Shown: in pieces, positions 1-7,145 of the stretch
How positions within the stretch are numbered: the first letter of the stretch is position 1
Layout: each line of letters begins with the position of its first letter
Made by a program: the position numbers and the translations under genes
The notes under the pieces: generated by a model
The model's database searches: none
Seen by the model: the letters and a program-made list of their open reading frames with translations, nothing else
What the model was told of the DNA's origin: nothing
NCBI GenBank assembly: GCA_964386235.1
Contig: CAYLSH010000059.1
Location: forward strand, 1-12,653
Source: RGIG8767 sp964386235
GTDB lineage: Bacteria > Bacillota > Clostridia > Lachnospirales > Lachnospiraceae
Direction of reading: 5' to 3'
DNA length: 12,653 nucleotides

Positions 1-15
1 GTCGCTAAAAGCGAC
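1..15. other. Small 5-bp hairpin at the window edge
   Basis: GTCGC and GCGAC pair around a TAAAA loop. No T-run follows directly, but the true terminator at 30-57 is only 15 bases downstream. It may be the tail of an upstream transcript or a secondary stem of the same 3' end. The gene it belongs to lies outside the window. Confidence 0.35.
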
Positions 16-29
16 GCAAAAGCGGCACT

Positions 30-57
30 AGAGTTTCGCAAGCGAAACTCTTTTTTT
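30..57 (+). terminator. Rho-independent terminator of an upstream gene
   Basis: A 9-bp stem (AGAGTTTCG with CGAAACTCT) closes a CAAG tetraloop and is followed by a run of seven T. This is a textbook intrinsic terminator for a plus-strand transcript entering from the left. It isolates the following gene, which has its own promoter. Confidence 0.85.
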
Positions 58-64
58 AGAAAAC

Positions 65-93
65 TTGTATTTATTTTGTAAATTTAGTATAAT
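65..93 (+). promoter_or_regulatory. Sigma-A-type promoter for the cytidylate-kinase-like gene
   Basis: TTGTAT at 65-70 and a consensus TATAAT at 88-93 are separated by 17 bases. Transcription would start near 100, giving a leader of about 75 bases before the ATG at 177. The promoter sits just after the upstream terminator, as expected for a new transcription unit. Confidence 0.65.
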
Positions 94-176
94 AAATTAA
101 TCATAAAAGACAATTGCTTGTATATTTTGTCAATATGTTTATGGATCAATTAGCATTATAAAAGGAGCGTGACAGT

Positions 177-803
177 ATGAATACGATTATTACGATTGGA
201 AGACAGTTTGGCTCAGCAGGAAGAGAGATTGGAGAAAAAGTAGCGGCATATTTTGGAATTCCCTGTTATGATAAGGAATTATTATCCCGTGCCGCAAAGG
301 AAAGTGGATTTTGTGAAGAAATGATTGAAACCCATGATGAACGTCCTACCAATTCTTTCCTATATAACCTGGTTATGGATACCTATTCATTTGGTTACAA
401 TACATCCTCGTTTGTTGACATGCCGATTTCACATAAGATTTTCCTTGCACAGTTTGATACGATCAAGAAGATTGCTTCAGAAGGTCCCTGTGTTATTGTA
501 GGACGTTGTGCGGATTATGCGTTAAGCGATTATACTAACAGCATTCATTTATTTATATATGGAGAAGAACAGACCAAGATAAAACGTATCATGGCAAAAT
601 ATGATCTTACCGAAGCAAAAGCTAAGGATATGATCGTTAAGAAGGACAAACAGCGTCAGAGTTATTATAATTATTATTCTTCCAAGAAATGGGGAAGAGC
701 GGATAGTTATGATCTTTGCATTAACAGTTCCTTACTCGGAATTGATGGAACCGTGAAGTTAATTGTGCAGGCAGTTGAAGATTTTGAAGAAAAGAACAAA
801 TAG
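177..803 (+). CDS. Cytidylate kinase-like family protein
   Basis: This 208-residue soluble protein belongs to the cytidylate-kinase-like family (Pfam Cytidylate_kin2 type), P-loop nucleotide kinase relatives common in Clostridia whose substrate is usually not established. The N-terminus ITIGRQFGSAGREIG (residues 5-19) is the family's P-loop-like motif. It carries G-S-A-G-R-E rather than the classical GxGKS, so the invariant Walker lysine is replaced by arginine. YDKELL (31-36) and the segment VIVGRCADYAL (106-116) are further family landmarks. The length is normal. The ATG at 177 is supported by GGAG at 164-167, nine bases upstream. The gene is monocistronic, with its own promoter at 65-93 and a strong terminator at 831-867. 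It should not be called cmk: true CMP kinase has a canonical P-loop. The family call is firm; the reaction is not known. Confidence 0.88.
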   Translation: MNTIITIGRQFGSAGREIGEKVAAYFGIPCYDKELLSRAAKESGFCEEMIETHDERPTNSFLYNLVMDTYSFGYNTSSFVDMPISHKIFLAQFDTIKKIASEGPCVIVGRCADYALSDYTNSIHLFIYGEEQTKIKRIMAKYDLTEAKAKDMIVKKDKQRQSYYNYYSSKKWGRADSYDLCINSSLLGIDGTVKLIVQAVEDFEEKNK

Positions 804-830
804 ATTTTGAATGAAATCATATTTCAATCC

Positions 831-867
831 AAAAAGTTCATTTTGCATTGTAAAATGAACTTTTTTT
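831..867 (+). terminator. Rho-independent terminator after the kinase-like gene
   Basis: A perfect 14-bp stem (831-844 with 852-865) has a 7-base loop (GCATTGT) and ends in a seven-T run at 861-867. The A-tract at its 5' end could also let it work on the minus strand. It lies only about 30 bases before the next ATG, so the MoxR gene must have a promoter close to the hairpin or depend on read-through. I see no good promoter hexamers there. Confidence 0.9.
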
Positions 868-895
868 GGGGAATGGAATAGAATTGAGGAATACT

Positions 896-1813
896 ATGGA
901 TATTTGGAACGAACTTAAAGAAGAAGGAATTTCTGCTTCTTTGCTGGATGAGATCCGGCAATTTAATCAATCACATAAAGTGGATGATACTATGAAAAAC
1001 CGCATTCCGCAATCTCGATTTATCTATTATGGGAAAGAAATATGGGAAGCTGCAGCAGCTGCTTTATTGTGCGGAGAAAACTTACTACTGGCCGGTCCGA
1101 AGGCAACCGGTAAAAATGTATTAGCCGAAAACCTTGCCGCTGTATTTGGACGACCGGCATGGGATGTTTCCATGCATATCAATGTGGATGCCGCCTCATT
1201 AATCGGTGCAGATACCTTAAAAGCAGGTGAAGTCATATTCCGTGAGGGTCCTATTAGTAAAAGTGCAAAAGCAGGTGGTTTCTGTATCTTAGACGAAGTA
1301 AATATGGCCAAAAATGAAGCTTTAGCGGTTTTGCATGCAACCCTTGATTTTCGTCGTGTGATCGATGTTCCGGGTTATGATCGGATCCCCCTACACGAAG
1401 CAACCCGTTTTATCGGCACCATGAATTATGGGTATTCCGGCACCAGAGAGTTAAACGAAGCTTTGGTTTCCCGTTTTGTTGTATTGGATATGCCGGTCTT
1501 AAATCGTGATGATTTATGCCGCTTATTGTGCAAAGGATTTCCTACTTTAAAGAAAACCTGGGCAGAGCAGCTTGCTATTTTATTTGATGAATTACGTTTA
1601 AAAGTTGATAGCAGAGAGATATCTTCCAAGGCACTGGATCTTAGAGGTATTTTATCCGCCTTGCAATTGATTGAAAAAGGGGTTCCGATACAGGCTGCCT
1701 TTGAAATGGGTATCATTAACAAAGCCTTTGATCCGTATGAACGAAAATTAACAGCGGATGTGATCCGGGCAAGGATTCCCAAAGATGCAACCGGGAACAG
1801 GTTATTCGACTAA
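896..1813 (+). CDS. MoxR-type AAA+ ATPase, partner of a VWA protein
   Basis: This is a 305-residue AAA+ ATPase of the MoxR/CobS type. These enzymes use ATP to remodel or insert cofactors into client complexes, usually with a VWA-domain partner. Visible motifs are Walker A GPKATGKN (67-74), Walker B FCILDEVN (129-136), sensor 1 GTMN with N177, an arginine-finger candidate in SRF (R193), and a sensor-2-like LDLRG (R250). The Walker A is odd: the Mg-binding Ser/Thr after GK is Asn. The ATG at 896 was chosen because GAGGA sits five bases upstream. A longer TTG start at 866 would fall inside the preceding terminator. The VWA gene follows after 21 bases on the same strand, so the two are almost certainly co-transcribed. 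No cobalt chelatase, gas vesicle or nitric oxide reductase gene is nearby, so the client is unknown. Confidence 0.88.
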   Translation: MDIWNELKEEGISASLLDEIRQFNQSHKVDDTMKNRIPQSRFIYYGKEIWEAAAAALLCGENLLLAGPKATGKNVLAENLAAVFGRPAWDVSMHINVDAASLIGADTLKAGEVIFREGPISKSAKAGGFCILDEVNMAKNEALAVLHATLDFRRVIDVPGYDRIPLHEATRFIGTMNYGYSGTRELNEALVSRFVVLDMPVLNRDDLCRLLCKGFPTLKKTWAEQLAILFDELRLKVDSREISSKALDLRGILSALQLIEKGVPIQAAFEMGIINKAFDPYERKLTADVIRARIPKDATGNRLFD

Positions 1814-1834
1814 TACGGATGAAAGGATGCTAAG

Positions 1835-3532
1835 ATGGATTGGCAGGAGTTAGAAAAGCATAGAGCCGATAATCAGATCTGGAATGCAGCGGCAGAATAC
1901 GGTTTTTCAAATGATTTTCATTCTTTTAAAAAAGATGGAAGTGCTTCCCTATACTTTAATACCACCATTGGACTAGTCCACCATCATTATGATTTTTCTG
2001 TTTTGGAAAAGATTTTTGATGAATTGGAGGATTGGGGTGAAGGTCATCTGTATACGGAATTGCTCTGGCTGGGTCTGGAGCGTCTGGCATGGTTAAAAGA
2101 TAAAGAAAGCAGACCGGCTCTTACCGGACTTAGAATGGAGTATGCAAGAGAATATCTGGAACAGAGTGTAAATTATGACAATACCATGCTGCATTGTTTA
2201 AAAAAAGCGTGGTTTCGGCGTGCACTTGCACTTCCCAATGTTGAAAATACATGGGAAACTACTGTCTTAAATGATCTTGAGTTTTCACAGGATCTGACAG
2301 TTTCAGACTTAAAGTCTCATATAGAAGAACTCATTCATACTCATTTTAAACGAACTTTATCAGGAACTGTGATTCCAAAGGATGTTTCTCATAAACAGCT
2401 CTTCCCCAGAAAGAAACTCTATTATAAATCCTGGGCTGTACGTCATCTGGGACTGGGAAAAGATGAGAACAGTGTTGAGAATGGGTTCTTAAAAACCTCC
2501 GGTTCGTTTTTTCGTTTGGGACAACCAAGGGCAGAAAAAGTTCGTGATTATGTGGAAAGTTGTTTTGGAAGGAGTATTCTTTCAGAAACCGAAAAAATTG
2601 CCTTGGAGAAAAAACTATGTGTGAAGGCACACAAGGACTGTTATTTTCATATAACAAATGGAGAACCGTCAAAACGTGAATGCAAGGATGACGCGATATT
2701 AGAACGAAACCGTTTTAGGAAACAGTGTGAACAGAATAAGGAATACTATAATAAAAGACTCGTGCAAAACAGACTTGCCATCCAGCAGTTATCCCAAAGA
2801 ATCCGTAATACCCTGCTTTTAAAAGAAGACGAAGAGGGGTGTTATCTGCGTACCGGCAATTTAAAGAGTACTATTGCCTGGCGTGCCATTGCTGTAGAAG
2901 ACAGTCAGATTTTTACAAGACCTCAAAGTGATCTGCCGGATGATCTGATCGTGGATATTGTACTGGATGCTTCCGCCTCACAATTGCATCGGCAGGAAAA
3001 GATTGCCACACAGGCATATATATTAGCTGAAGCACTGACCAAATGTGATATTCCGGTACGTGTGCTGTCTTATTGCAGTGTTTCGGGTTGTACCGTTTTA
3101 CGCATGTACCGTAATTATTATGAAATTAACCGCAATGACAAGATATTTGAGTATGCTGCGGCGGGATGGAATCGTGACGGTCTTGCTTTTAGCGGACTTG
3201 AATGGTTGTTAAAGCAATCCATGGAAGGACATCGTCTGGTACTGATCTTATCCGATGCCAATCCTAATGATGATCAAAAAATGTATGTGGAAGGGCGAAT
3301 CCCTTACAGTCGTGAATACAGTGGAAATGCCGCCATAAAAGAAACAGCGGCAGAAGTGAAGCGACTGCGTATTCACAATACCACTGTTCTTTGTCTATAT
3401 ACCGGACTGGATAGCAATATAGAAAATGCTTCACAAATATATGGCAGAGATATGATCCGCATACAAAATATGGATACCTTTGCAGAAACAGTGGGAAAAG
3501 TAATTGAGAGCAAATTACAGGCTCTCTCTTAA
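1835..3532 (+). CDS. VWA-domain protein of CobT/NorD type
   Basis: This 565-residue protein has a C-terminal von Willebrand factor A domain (about 369-560) resembling CobT and NorD, the usual partners of MoxR-type ATPases. The MIDAS metal site is visible: DASAS (D378, S380, S382), a threonine-type position probably within NRDG (446-449), and SDAN with D474. YSGNAAIKETAAEVKRLR (491-508) corresponds to the conserved stretch after the MIDAS Asp in this group. The first 360 residues are helical and charged (for example 286-330) with no recognisable domain. No signal peptide or membrane segment is seen, so it is cytoplasmic. The ATG at 1835 is preceded by AAAGGA about eight bases upstream. It is probably translated together with the ATPase. 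Its last 18 bases overlap the 3' end of the opposite-strand recombinase gene. The client is unknown. Confidence 0.85.
   Translation: MDWQELEKHRADNQIWNAAAEYGFSNDFHSFKKDGSASLYFNTTIGLVHHHYDFSVLEKIFDELEDWGEGHLYTELLWLGLERLAWLKDKESRPALTGLRMEYAREYLEQSVNYDNTMLHCLKKAWFRRALALPNVENTWETTVLNDLEFSQDLTVSDLKSHIEELIHTHFKRTLSGTVIPKDVSHKQLFPRKKLYYKSWAVRHLGLGKDENSVENGFLKTSGSFFRLGQPRAEKVRDYVESCFGRSILSETEKIALEKKLCVKAHKDCYFHITNGEPSKRECKDDAILERNRFRKQCEQNKEYYNKRLVQNRLAIQQLSQRIRNTLLLKEDEEGCYLRTGNLKSTIAWRAIAVEDSQIFTRPQSDLPDDLIVDIVLDASASQLHRQEKIATQAYILAEALTKCDIPVRVLSYCSVSGCTVLRMYRNYYEINRNDKIFEYAAAGWNRDGLAFSGLEWLLKQSMEGHRLVLILSDANPNDDQKMYVEGRIPYSREYSGNAAIKETAAEVKRLRIHNTTVLCLYTGLDSNIENASQIYGRDMIRIQNMDTFAETVGKVIESKLQALS
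3506..3526. other. GC-rich hairpin in overlapping 3' ends
   Basis: GAGAGC (3506-3511) and GCTCTC (3521-3526) form a 6-bp stem with a 9-base loop. It spans the last codons of the VWA gene and the stop of the recombinase gene. There is no proper T-run on either side, so it is at best a weak terminator. No other terminator is visible where these convergent genes meet. Confidence 0.3.
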
Positions 3533-4573
3533 TCGTACTGTTTTGGCTGCTTTGCGTTTATGTTCGTCCTTCATTGCCGCATAGTGTTTCCGGGTGGTAT
3601 TCACGTCTTTGTGACCCAATACATCCGCAACCAGGTAGATATCCCCGGTTTCCTGATAGAGCGTTGTGCCATAGGTACTTCTTAATTTATGAGGAGTAAT
3701 CTTTTTTAACCCATTGACTAACCGGGCATATTTTTTTACCAGATTTTCAACACTCCTTACCGTAAGCCTTCTGTTTTGCATGGATAAAAACAAAGCATCT
3801 TCGTGACCTTCCATTGGTATGGTATGCTTACGAAGTTCTAAATAGGAGAGCAGTGCATCATTTACTTCCTCTCCGAAATAAACAACGTCTTCATAGCCGC
3901 CTTTCCGTCGTACTTTGACTGCCTGATTATTAAAATCCACATCCTGAATATCCAGGCCGACACATTCGGACACACGGATACCGGTGCCAAGCAAAAGTGT
4001 CATAAGGGCAAGATCCCGCACTTTTGTCTTATTGTGGTATTCCAGTTGTTTTTTGGATAATTTGGTGCCGTCCTCCACCTGATCGAGTAATATGGCAACC
4101 TCATCAGGATCCAAACGAATAATTTCTTTTTCGTGAAGTTTTGGCATCTTTACAAGGGCTGCCGGATTGGTTTCAATCAATTCATTGGCAAAATAAAAGT
4201 TATAAAAACTACGCAGGGATGCCAGTTTACGGCTTTTTCCGCGTTCTTCATTCATGACTTCAGCTTCATCATGATTTTTATACAGGGCAAGGTAATCCAA
4301 ATATTCCTCAATATCTTCCCTTTTAATCTGATCCAATATCGACATGGGAATGTCCTGTATGCTGTATTTATCAGCAAGTCCTTTATTCTTGTAAATATAT
4401 TCAAAAAACAGCCGCAGATCATAGGCATAGGCAATCTTGGTTCTCGAAGAGATCGTATCATTCATTCCCCTAAAATAAATCTTACAAAAAGAGGGGAGTG
4501 TAGCCAGTAATTCCCGCAATTTTTCAATATTTTTTTTGGCCAGATCATCATGATAATTGTGTGTTTTCTCCAT
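3515..4573 (-). CDS. Xer-like tyrosine recombinase
   Basis: This is a full-length tyrosine site-specific recombinase of 352 residues, which cuts and rejoins DNA through a covalent tyrosine intermediate. The N-terminal core-binding (SAM-like) domain covers about 24-150 and the catalytic domain about 152-345. All catalytic positions are present: R200 (GTGIRVSE), K224 (RRKGG), H295 and R298 (HKLR), H321 (LGHKD) and the nucleophile Y331 (KHY). It is slightly longer than XerC/XerD (about 300) because of an N-terminal extension and inserts near 101-115 and 165-184. The ATG at 4573 was chosen because AAAGG lies six bases upstream; an extended start at 4678 would run far into ttcA. The gene starts 26 bases inside the ttcA reading frame, suggesting coupled translation. 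No att repeats or phage genes accompany it, so I favour a resident Xer-like enzyme over a mobile-element integrase. Whether it acts at dif is inference. Confidence 0.88.
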   Translation of the reverse strand: MEKTHNYHDDLAKKNIEKLRELLATLPSFCKIYFRGMNDTISSRTKIAYAYDLRLFFEYIYKNKGLADKYSIQDIPMSILDQIKREDIEEYLDYLALYKNHDEAEVMNEERGKSRKLASLRSFYNFYFANELIETNPAALVKMPKLHEKEIIRLDPDEVAILLDQVEDGTKLSKKQLEYHNKTKVRDLALMTLLLGTGIRVSECVGLDIQDVDFNNQAVKVRRKGGYEDVVYFGEEVNDALLSYLELRKHTIPMEGHEDALFLSMQNRRLTVRSVENLVKKYARLVNGLKKITPHKLRSTYGTTLYQETGDIYLVADVLGHKDVNTTRKHYAAMKDEHKRKAAKTVRLRESL

Positions 4574-5333
4574 GTTCATCCTTTCGTGACTTCGTTCTGA
4601 TATGAGCAGAAGCCGGAATCTCTTTAAATCCATTGATATTACCGGTACATATGGCTGTAAACATTCTGTTTTTGACACCGTGGTGTTCCTGGTTTAGGCG
4701 TTGTAATAATAAGTGCACATATTCCCGCTTGGTATTGCCATCTGCCGGACAGGGACTTTTTACAACGGGAAGATTATTTTTATTGACAAAACCAATCACA
4801 TCCGCTTCATCTACATAAATGAGTGGACGAATTACCGTAACATCCATCCGGTCAAGATAGGTAACCGGTGAAAAAGTATGGAATCTGCCCTCAAATAAAA
4901 GAGAAAGCATCATGGTTTCGATCACATCATCTTTATGGTGTGCATAGGCCACCTTATTACATCCCATTTTTTTAATTGCTTCATTCAAGGCACCTTTACG
5001 CATCTTAGCACACAAACTGCAGGGATTGGATTCTTTGCGGTCATCAAAAACAATCTTGGCAATATCCGTCTTGATAATTGCATATTCGACCTGCAACTCC
5101 TTACACATTTCTTCAATCTTACTCAGATCGAGATTGTCAAATCCAAGATCAATCGTAATTGCACAAAGAGTAAAGGGTTTTGGATAAAAGCGTCGCAAAG
5201 CGGCAAGCGCATGCAGGAGAGTAAGGCTGTCCTTGCCGCCGGAAATACCGACCGCAATCTTATCACCGGAATCGATCATTTCATAATCATCGATCGCACG
5301 TCTGACATAACTTAATAATTGCTGTAATTTCAT
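4548..5333 (-). CDS. ttcA: TtcA-like tRNA thiolation enzyme
   Basis: This 261-residue enzyme belongs to the PP-loop ATPase group of TtcA/TtuA, which adenylate a tRNA base and replace its oxygen with sulfur. TtcA makes 2-thiocytidine at position 32. The PP-loop SGGKDS (31-36) is intact. Three cysteines at the expected places, C105 and C108 (CSLC) and C195 (SPCPADG), match those that bind the 4Fe-4S cluster in characterised TtcA. AHHKDDVIETMM (131-142) is another conserved stretch. The length is somewhat short compared with E. coli TtcA (about 310), which is common in Clostridia. The start ATG at 5333 has GGGAG about nine bases upstream. The last 26 bases overlap the recombinase start. It is transcribed divergently from the AI-2E family gene across a region with a large inverted repeat. 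Homology alone does not settle C32 versus another tRNA position. Confidence 0.87.
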   Translation of the reverse strand: MKLQQLLSYVRRAIDDYEMIDSGDKIAVGISGGKDSLTLLHALAALRRFYPKPFTLCAITIDLGFDNLDLSKIEEMCKELQVEYAIIKTDIAKIVFDDRKESNPCSLCAKMRKGALNEAIKKMGCNKVAYAHHKDDVIETMMLSLLFEGRFHTFSPVTYLDRMDVTVIRPLIYVDEADVIGFVNKNNLPVVKSPCPADGNTKREYVHLLLQRLNQEHHGVKNRMFTAICTGNINGFKEIPASAHIRTKSRKDEHGENTQLS

Positions 5334-5426
5334 TCTATATTCTCCCTAGGATATCCACAGTATTAGTATATACAATGGATATGCCTCTAAGTGTGTATAA
5401 TAATAGTATAAGATTTAGTAAAATTT

Positions 5427-5481
5427 TATAAAATGTTAGAATATTGGTATAGGCTATATTTGTCTAAAATGTTATAATATT
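5427..5481 (+). repeat. Direct repeat of a 19-base element, 36 bases apart
   Basis: The segments at 5427-5445 and 5463-5481 match at 17 of 19 positions around a core AAAATGTTA. The second copy is also part of the left arm of the inverted repeat at 5457-5516. The region is very AT-rich, which raises the chance of coincidental similarity. The shared G in the core and the third, inverted copy argue for a real repeated binding site. Confidence 0.5.
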
Positions 5482-5516
5482 TTACATATAAAAGAATACC
5501 ACATTTTAGACAAATA
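5457..5516. promoter_or_regulatory. Perfect 16-bp inverted repeat, candidate operator
   Basis: TATTTGTCTAAAATGT (5457-5472) is repeated exactly in inverse orientation at 5501-5516, separated by 28 bases. It lies between the divergent ttcA-like and AI-2E family genes. The spacer begins with TATAAT at 5473-5478, a possible -10, but I find no convincing -35 at the right distance. It could be an operator bound by a dimer or by two dimers with looping, or an RNA hairpin in the leader of the AI-2E gene. There is no T-run after the right arm, so it is not an intrinsic terminator. The rest of the 248-base intergenic region is AT-rich without other clear signals. Confidence 0.6.
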
Positions 5517-5581
5517 GGAATCATTTAATTTTGCAAATGTGGATCCCTTCGAATTTATTCATGGGAAGAAGAGAGGTACAA

Positions 5582-6934
5582 ATGAAATTTGGTATTGACA
5601 AAAAAATAATCGGCATCGGAATTGTGGCTTTATCCGTAATTATTCTTGGTGTAACATTTATTTATCTGCTTTTTAACGGAAGTCTGTTTTTCGGAGCCAT
5701 GCATAAACTATTTGAAGTATCCACCCCAATCTTTTATGGATTTATCATTGCCTATCTGTTATCTTCCATTGTGAATTTTTTAGAAGAGAAGTGTATGATT
5801 CCCTTATTAAAGAAATTAAACATTACGATTACGAAAAAACACATGTCCATCATGCGTTTATTTTCCATTCTCATTACACTTATTCTTACATTCTTTTGCA
5901 TTTACGCATTTTTAATGATTGTCATTCCGGAAATCTATAAGAGTATTCAGAGCATTGTGATTTCATTCCCGACATATATCAACAATCTGGTTCATTTTAC
6001 GGAAAAATTGCTGGTAAGTTATCCGGAAATCGAACATTACTTTACCAATATCATGAACGAATATTCACCTGATATTTATGAATGGATCTCCAGCCTGTTA
6101 CCTTCGATGAATGCTTTTATCAAAAGTTTATCCATGAGTGTAATCAGTTTTATTTTGACTCTGTGGAATCTGATCCTGGGCGTGATTGTTGCTATTTATA
6201 TGCTTGCAAACAAGGAAAAATATATCGGACAAAGCAAAAAAATATTATTTTCACTATTTAAAACGGAACGTGCAAATTCATTATTACAGGATATCCGTTT
6301 TATTGACCATACCTTTGGCGGGTTTATCAGCGGAAAAATATTGGATTCTTTGATTATTGGTATTTTGTGCTTTATCTGTTTACAATTTATCGGAACACCG
6401 TATTCCTTATTGATTAGTTTTATTGTTGGAGTTACCAATGTAATCCCGTTTTTCGGACCATATTTCGGTGCGATTCCCAGTGCATTATTGGTATTGATGG
6501 TGGATCCGCTCGAAAGTTTATATTTCCTTATATTTATCCTGATTTTACAGCAATTTGATGGTAATTACTTAGGACCCAAGATTCTTGGAGATTCCACCGG
6601 ATTATCCAGTTTCTGGGTGTTATTTTCCATCACCATATTCGGCGGATTATTTGGTCTGGTTGGCATGATCATTGGTGTGCCTACATTTGCTGTCATTTAT
6701 GCGATCGTAAAACGTACCACAAGCCGTCGATTAAGTCAAAAAGGATATCCGCTTGATACGGTACCTTATATCAATGTGAAAGAGGTTACCAATGATTCTG
6801 AATTTGTTATGATGAATGAACAGGATGAATTCTACCGGATCTCCAAGGAAACAATTGACGTTGACTATGATAAATATTCCAATATAAAACCTAAACAAGA
6901 GGTTGCACCGGTAAAAGATGACGCGGAAGAATAA
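5582..6934 (+). CDS. AI-2E family transporter (UPF0118)
   Basis: This 450-residue integral membrane protein belongs to the AI-2E transporter family (Pfam PF01594). Members include TqsA, linked to autoinducer-2 export, and others linked to ion or proton antiport, so the substrate cannot be assigned from sequence. Membrane segments lie near 9-31, 48-68, 92-115 and 186-208, then a cluster of hydrophobic helices between 256 and 377. Conserved pieces are NLILGVIVAIYML (196-208), GVTNVIPFFGPYFGAIP (283-299) and the GPKILGDSTGLSSFWVL region (331-347). The loop at 116-185 is mostly amphipathic, as usual for the family. The last 73 residues form a charged, acidic cytoplasmic tail. The ATG at 5582 has AGAGG five bases upstream; a TTG start at 5531 lacks a ribosome site. 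It appears monocistronic, possibly controlled through the inverted repeat at 5457-5516. Confidence 0.88.
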   Translation: MKFGIDKKIIGIGIVALSVIILGVTFIYLLFNGSLFFGAMHKLFEVSTPIFYGFIIAYLLSSIVNFLEEKCMIPLLKKLNITITKKHMSIMRLFSILITLILTFFCIYAFLMIVIPEIYKSIQSIVISFPTYINNLVHFTEKLLVSYPEIEHYFTNIMNEYSPDIYEWISSLLPSMNAFIKSLSMSVISFILTLWNLILGVIVAIYMLANKEKYIGQSKKILFSLFKTERANSLLQDIRFIDHTFGGFISGKILDSLIIGILCFICLQFIGTPYSLLISFIVGVTNVIPFFGPYFGAIPSALLVLMVDPLESLYFLIFILILQQFDGNYLGPKILGDSTGLSSFWVLFSITIFGGLFGLVGMIIGVPTFAVIYAIVKRTTSRRLSQKGYPLDTVPYINVKEVTNDSEFVMMNEQDEFYRISKETIDVDYDKYSNIKPKQEVAPVKDDAEE

Positions 6935-7034
6935 ACATCGGAATAGTTTATAAATATATAAATATAAGTCACTTAATTTTGGAAAGCTACATAAAAATAT
7001 TAAAACAGGGATAAAATAGATCAAATACCAAACA

Positions 7035-7090
7035 AACCCAGTTATAACTTTTCGTTAAAGTGTTGTTTTGCGAATAGTTAAAACTGGGTT
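7035..7090. terminator. Long imperfect hairpin between convergent genes
   Basis: Two 20-base arms (7035-7054 and 7071-7090) pair at 18 of 20 positions, with an A-A and a T-T mismatch, around a 16-base loop. They start from AACCCAGTT and its complement AACTGGGTT. On the plus strand a six-T run follows only after 10 bases (7101-7106), and on the minus strand there is no good T-run, so it is not a classical intrinsic terminator. Its position between two converging genes still makes bidirectional termination or mRNA 3'-end protection the simplest reading. The rest of 6935-7145 is AT-rich without an ORF. Confidence 0.5.
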
Positions 7091-7145
7091 ACTCTACGTC
7101 TTTTTTCAGTTAAATCGTATGATTATCAAGTGTGGGCTTCTGTAT

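Noticed and set aside
866..895. TTG start extending the MoxR ATPase by ten residues
   Set aside because: It falls in the T-run of the preceding terminator and has no ribosome site. The ATG at 896 has GAGGA five bases upstream.
896..3532. MoxR-VWA pair as a conflict (defence) system with an effector
   Set aside because: Ternary systems of this kind carry an additional effector gene or domain. Here the pair stands alone between a terminator and a convergent gene, so a defence role is not supported.
896..3532. Cobaltochelatase CobS/CobT
   Set aside because: The similarity is to the general ATPase/VWA architecture only. No cobN or cobalamin gene is in the window.
3515..4573. Recombinase as a marker of a prophage or integrative element
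   Set aside because: No att-like direct repeats, tRNA target, phage, relaxase or excisionase genes are visible, and the gene overlaps the ttcA-like gene. A resident Xer-like enzyme fits better.
4574..4678. Longer 387-residue form of the recombinase
   Set aside because: The extension lies wholly inside the ttcA-like gene in another frame, lacks a ribosome site and does not look like recombinase sequence.
5457..5516. Inverted repeat as a dif or integrase core site for the nearby recombinase
   Set aside because: dif-type sites have about 11-bp arms around a 6-8-bp centre. Here the arms are 16 bp and the spacer is 28 bp.
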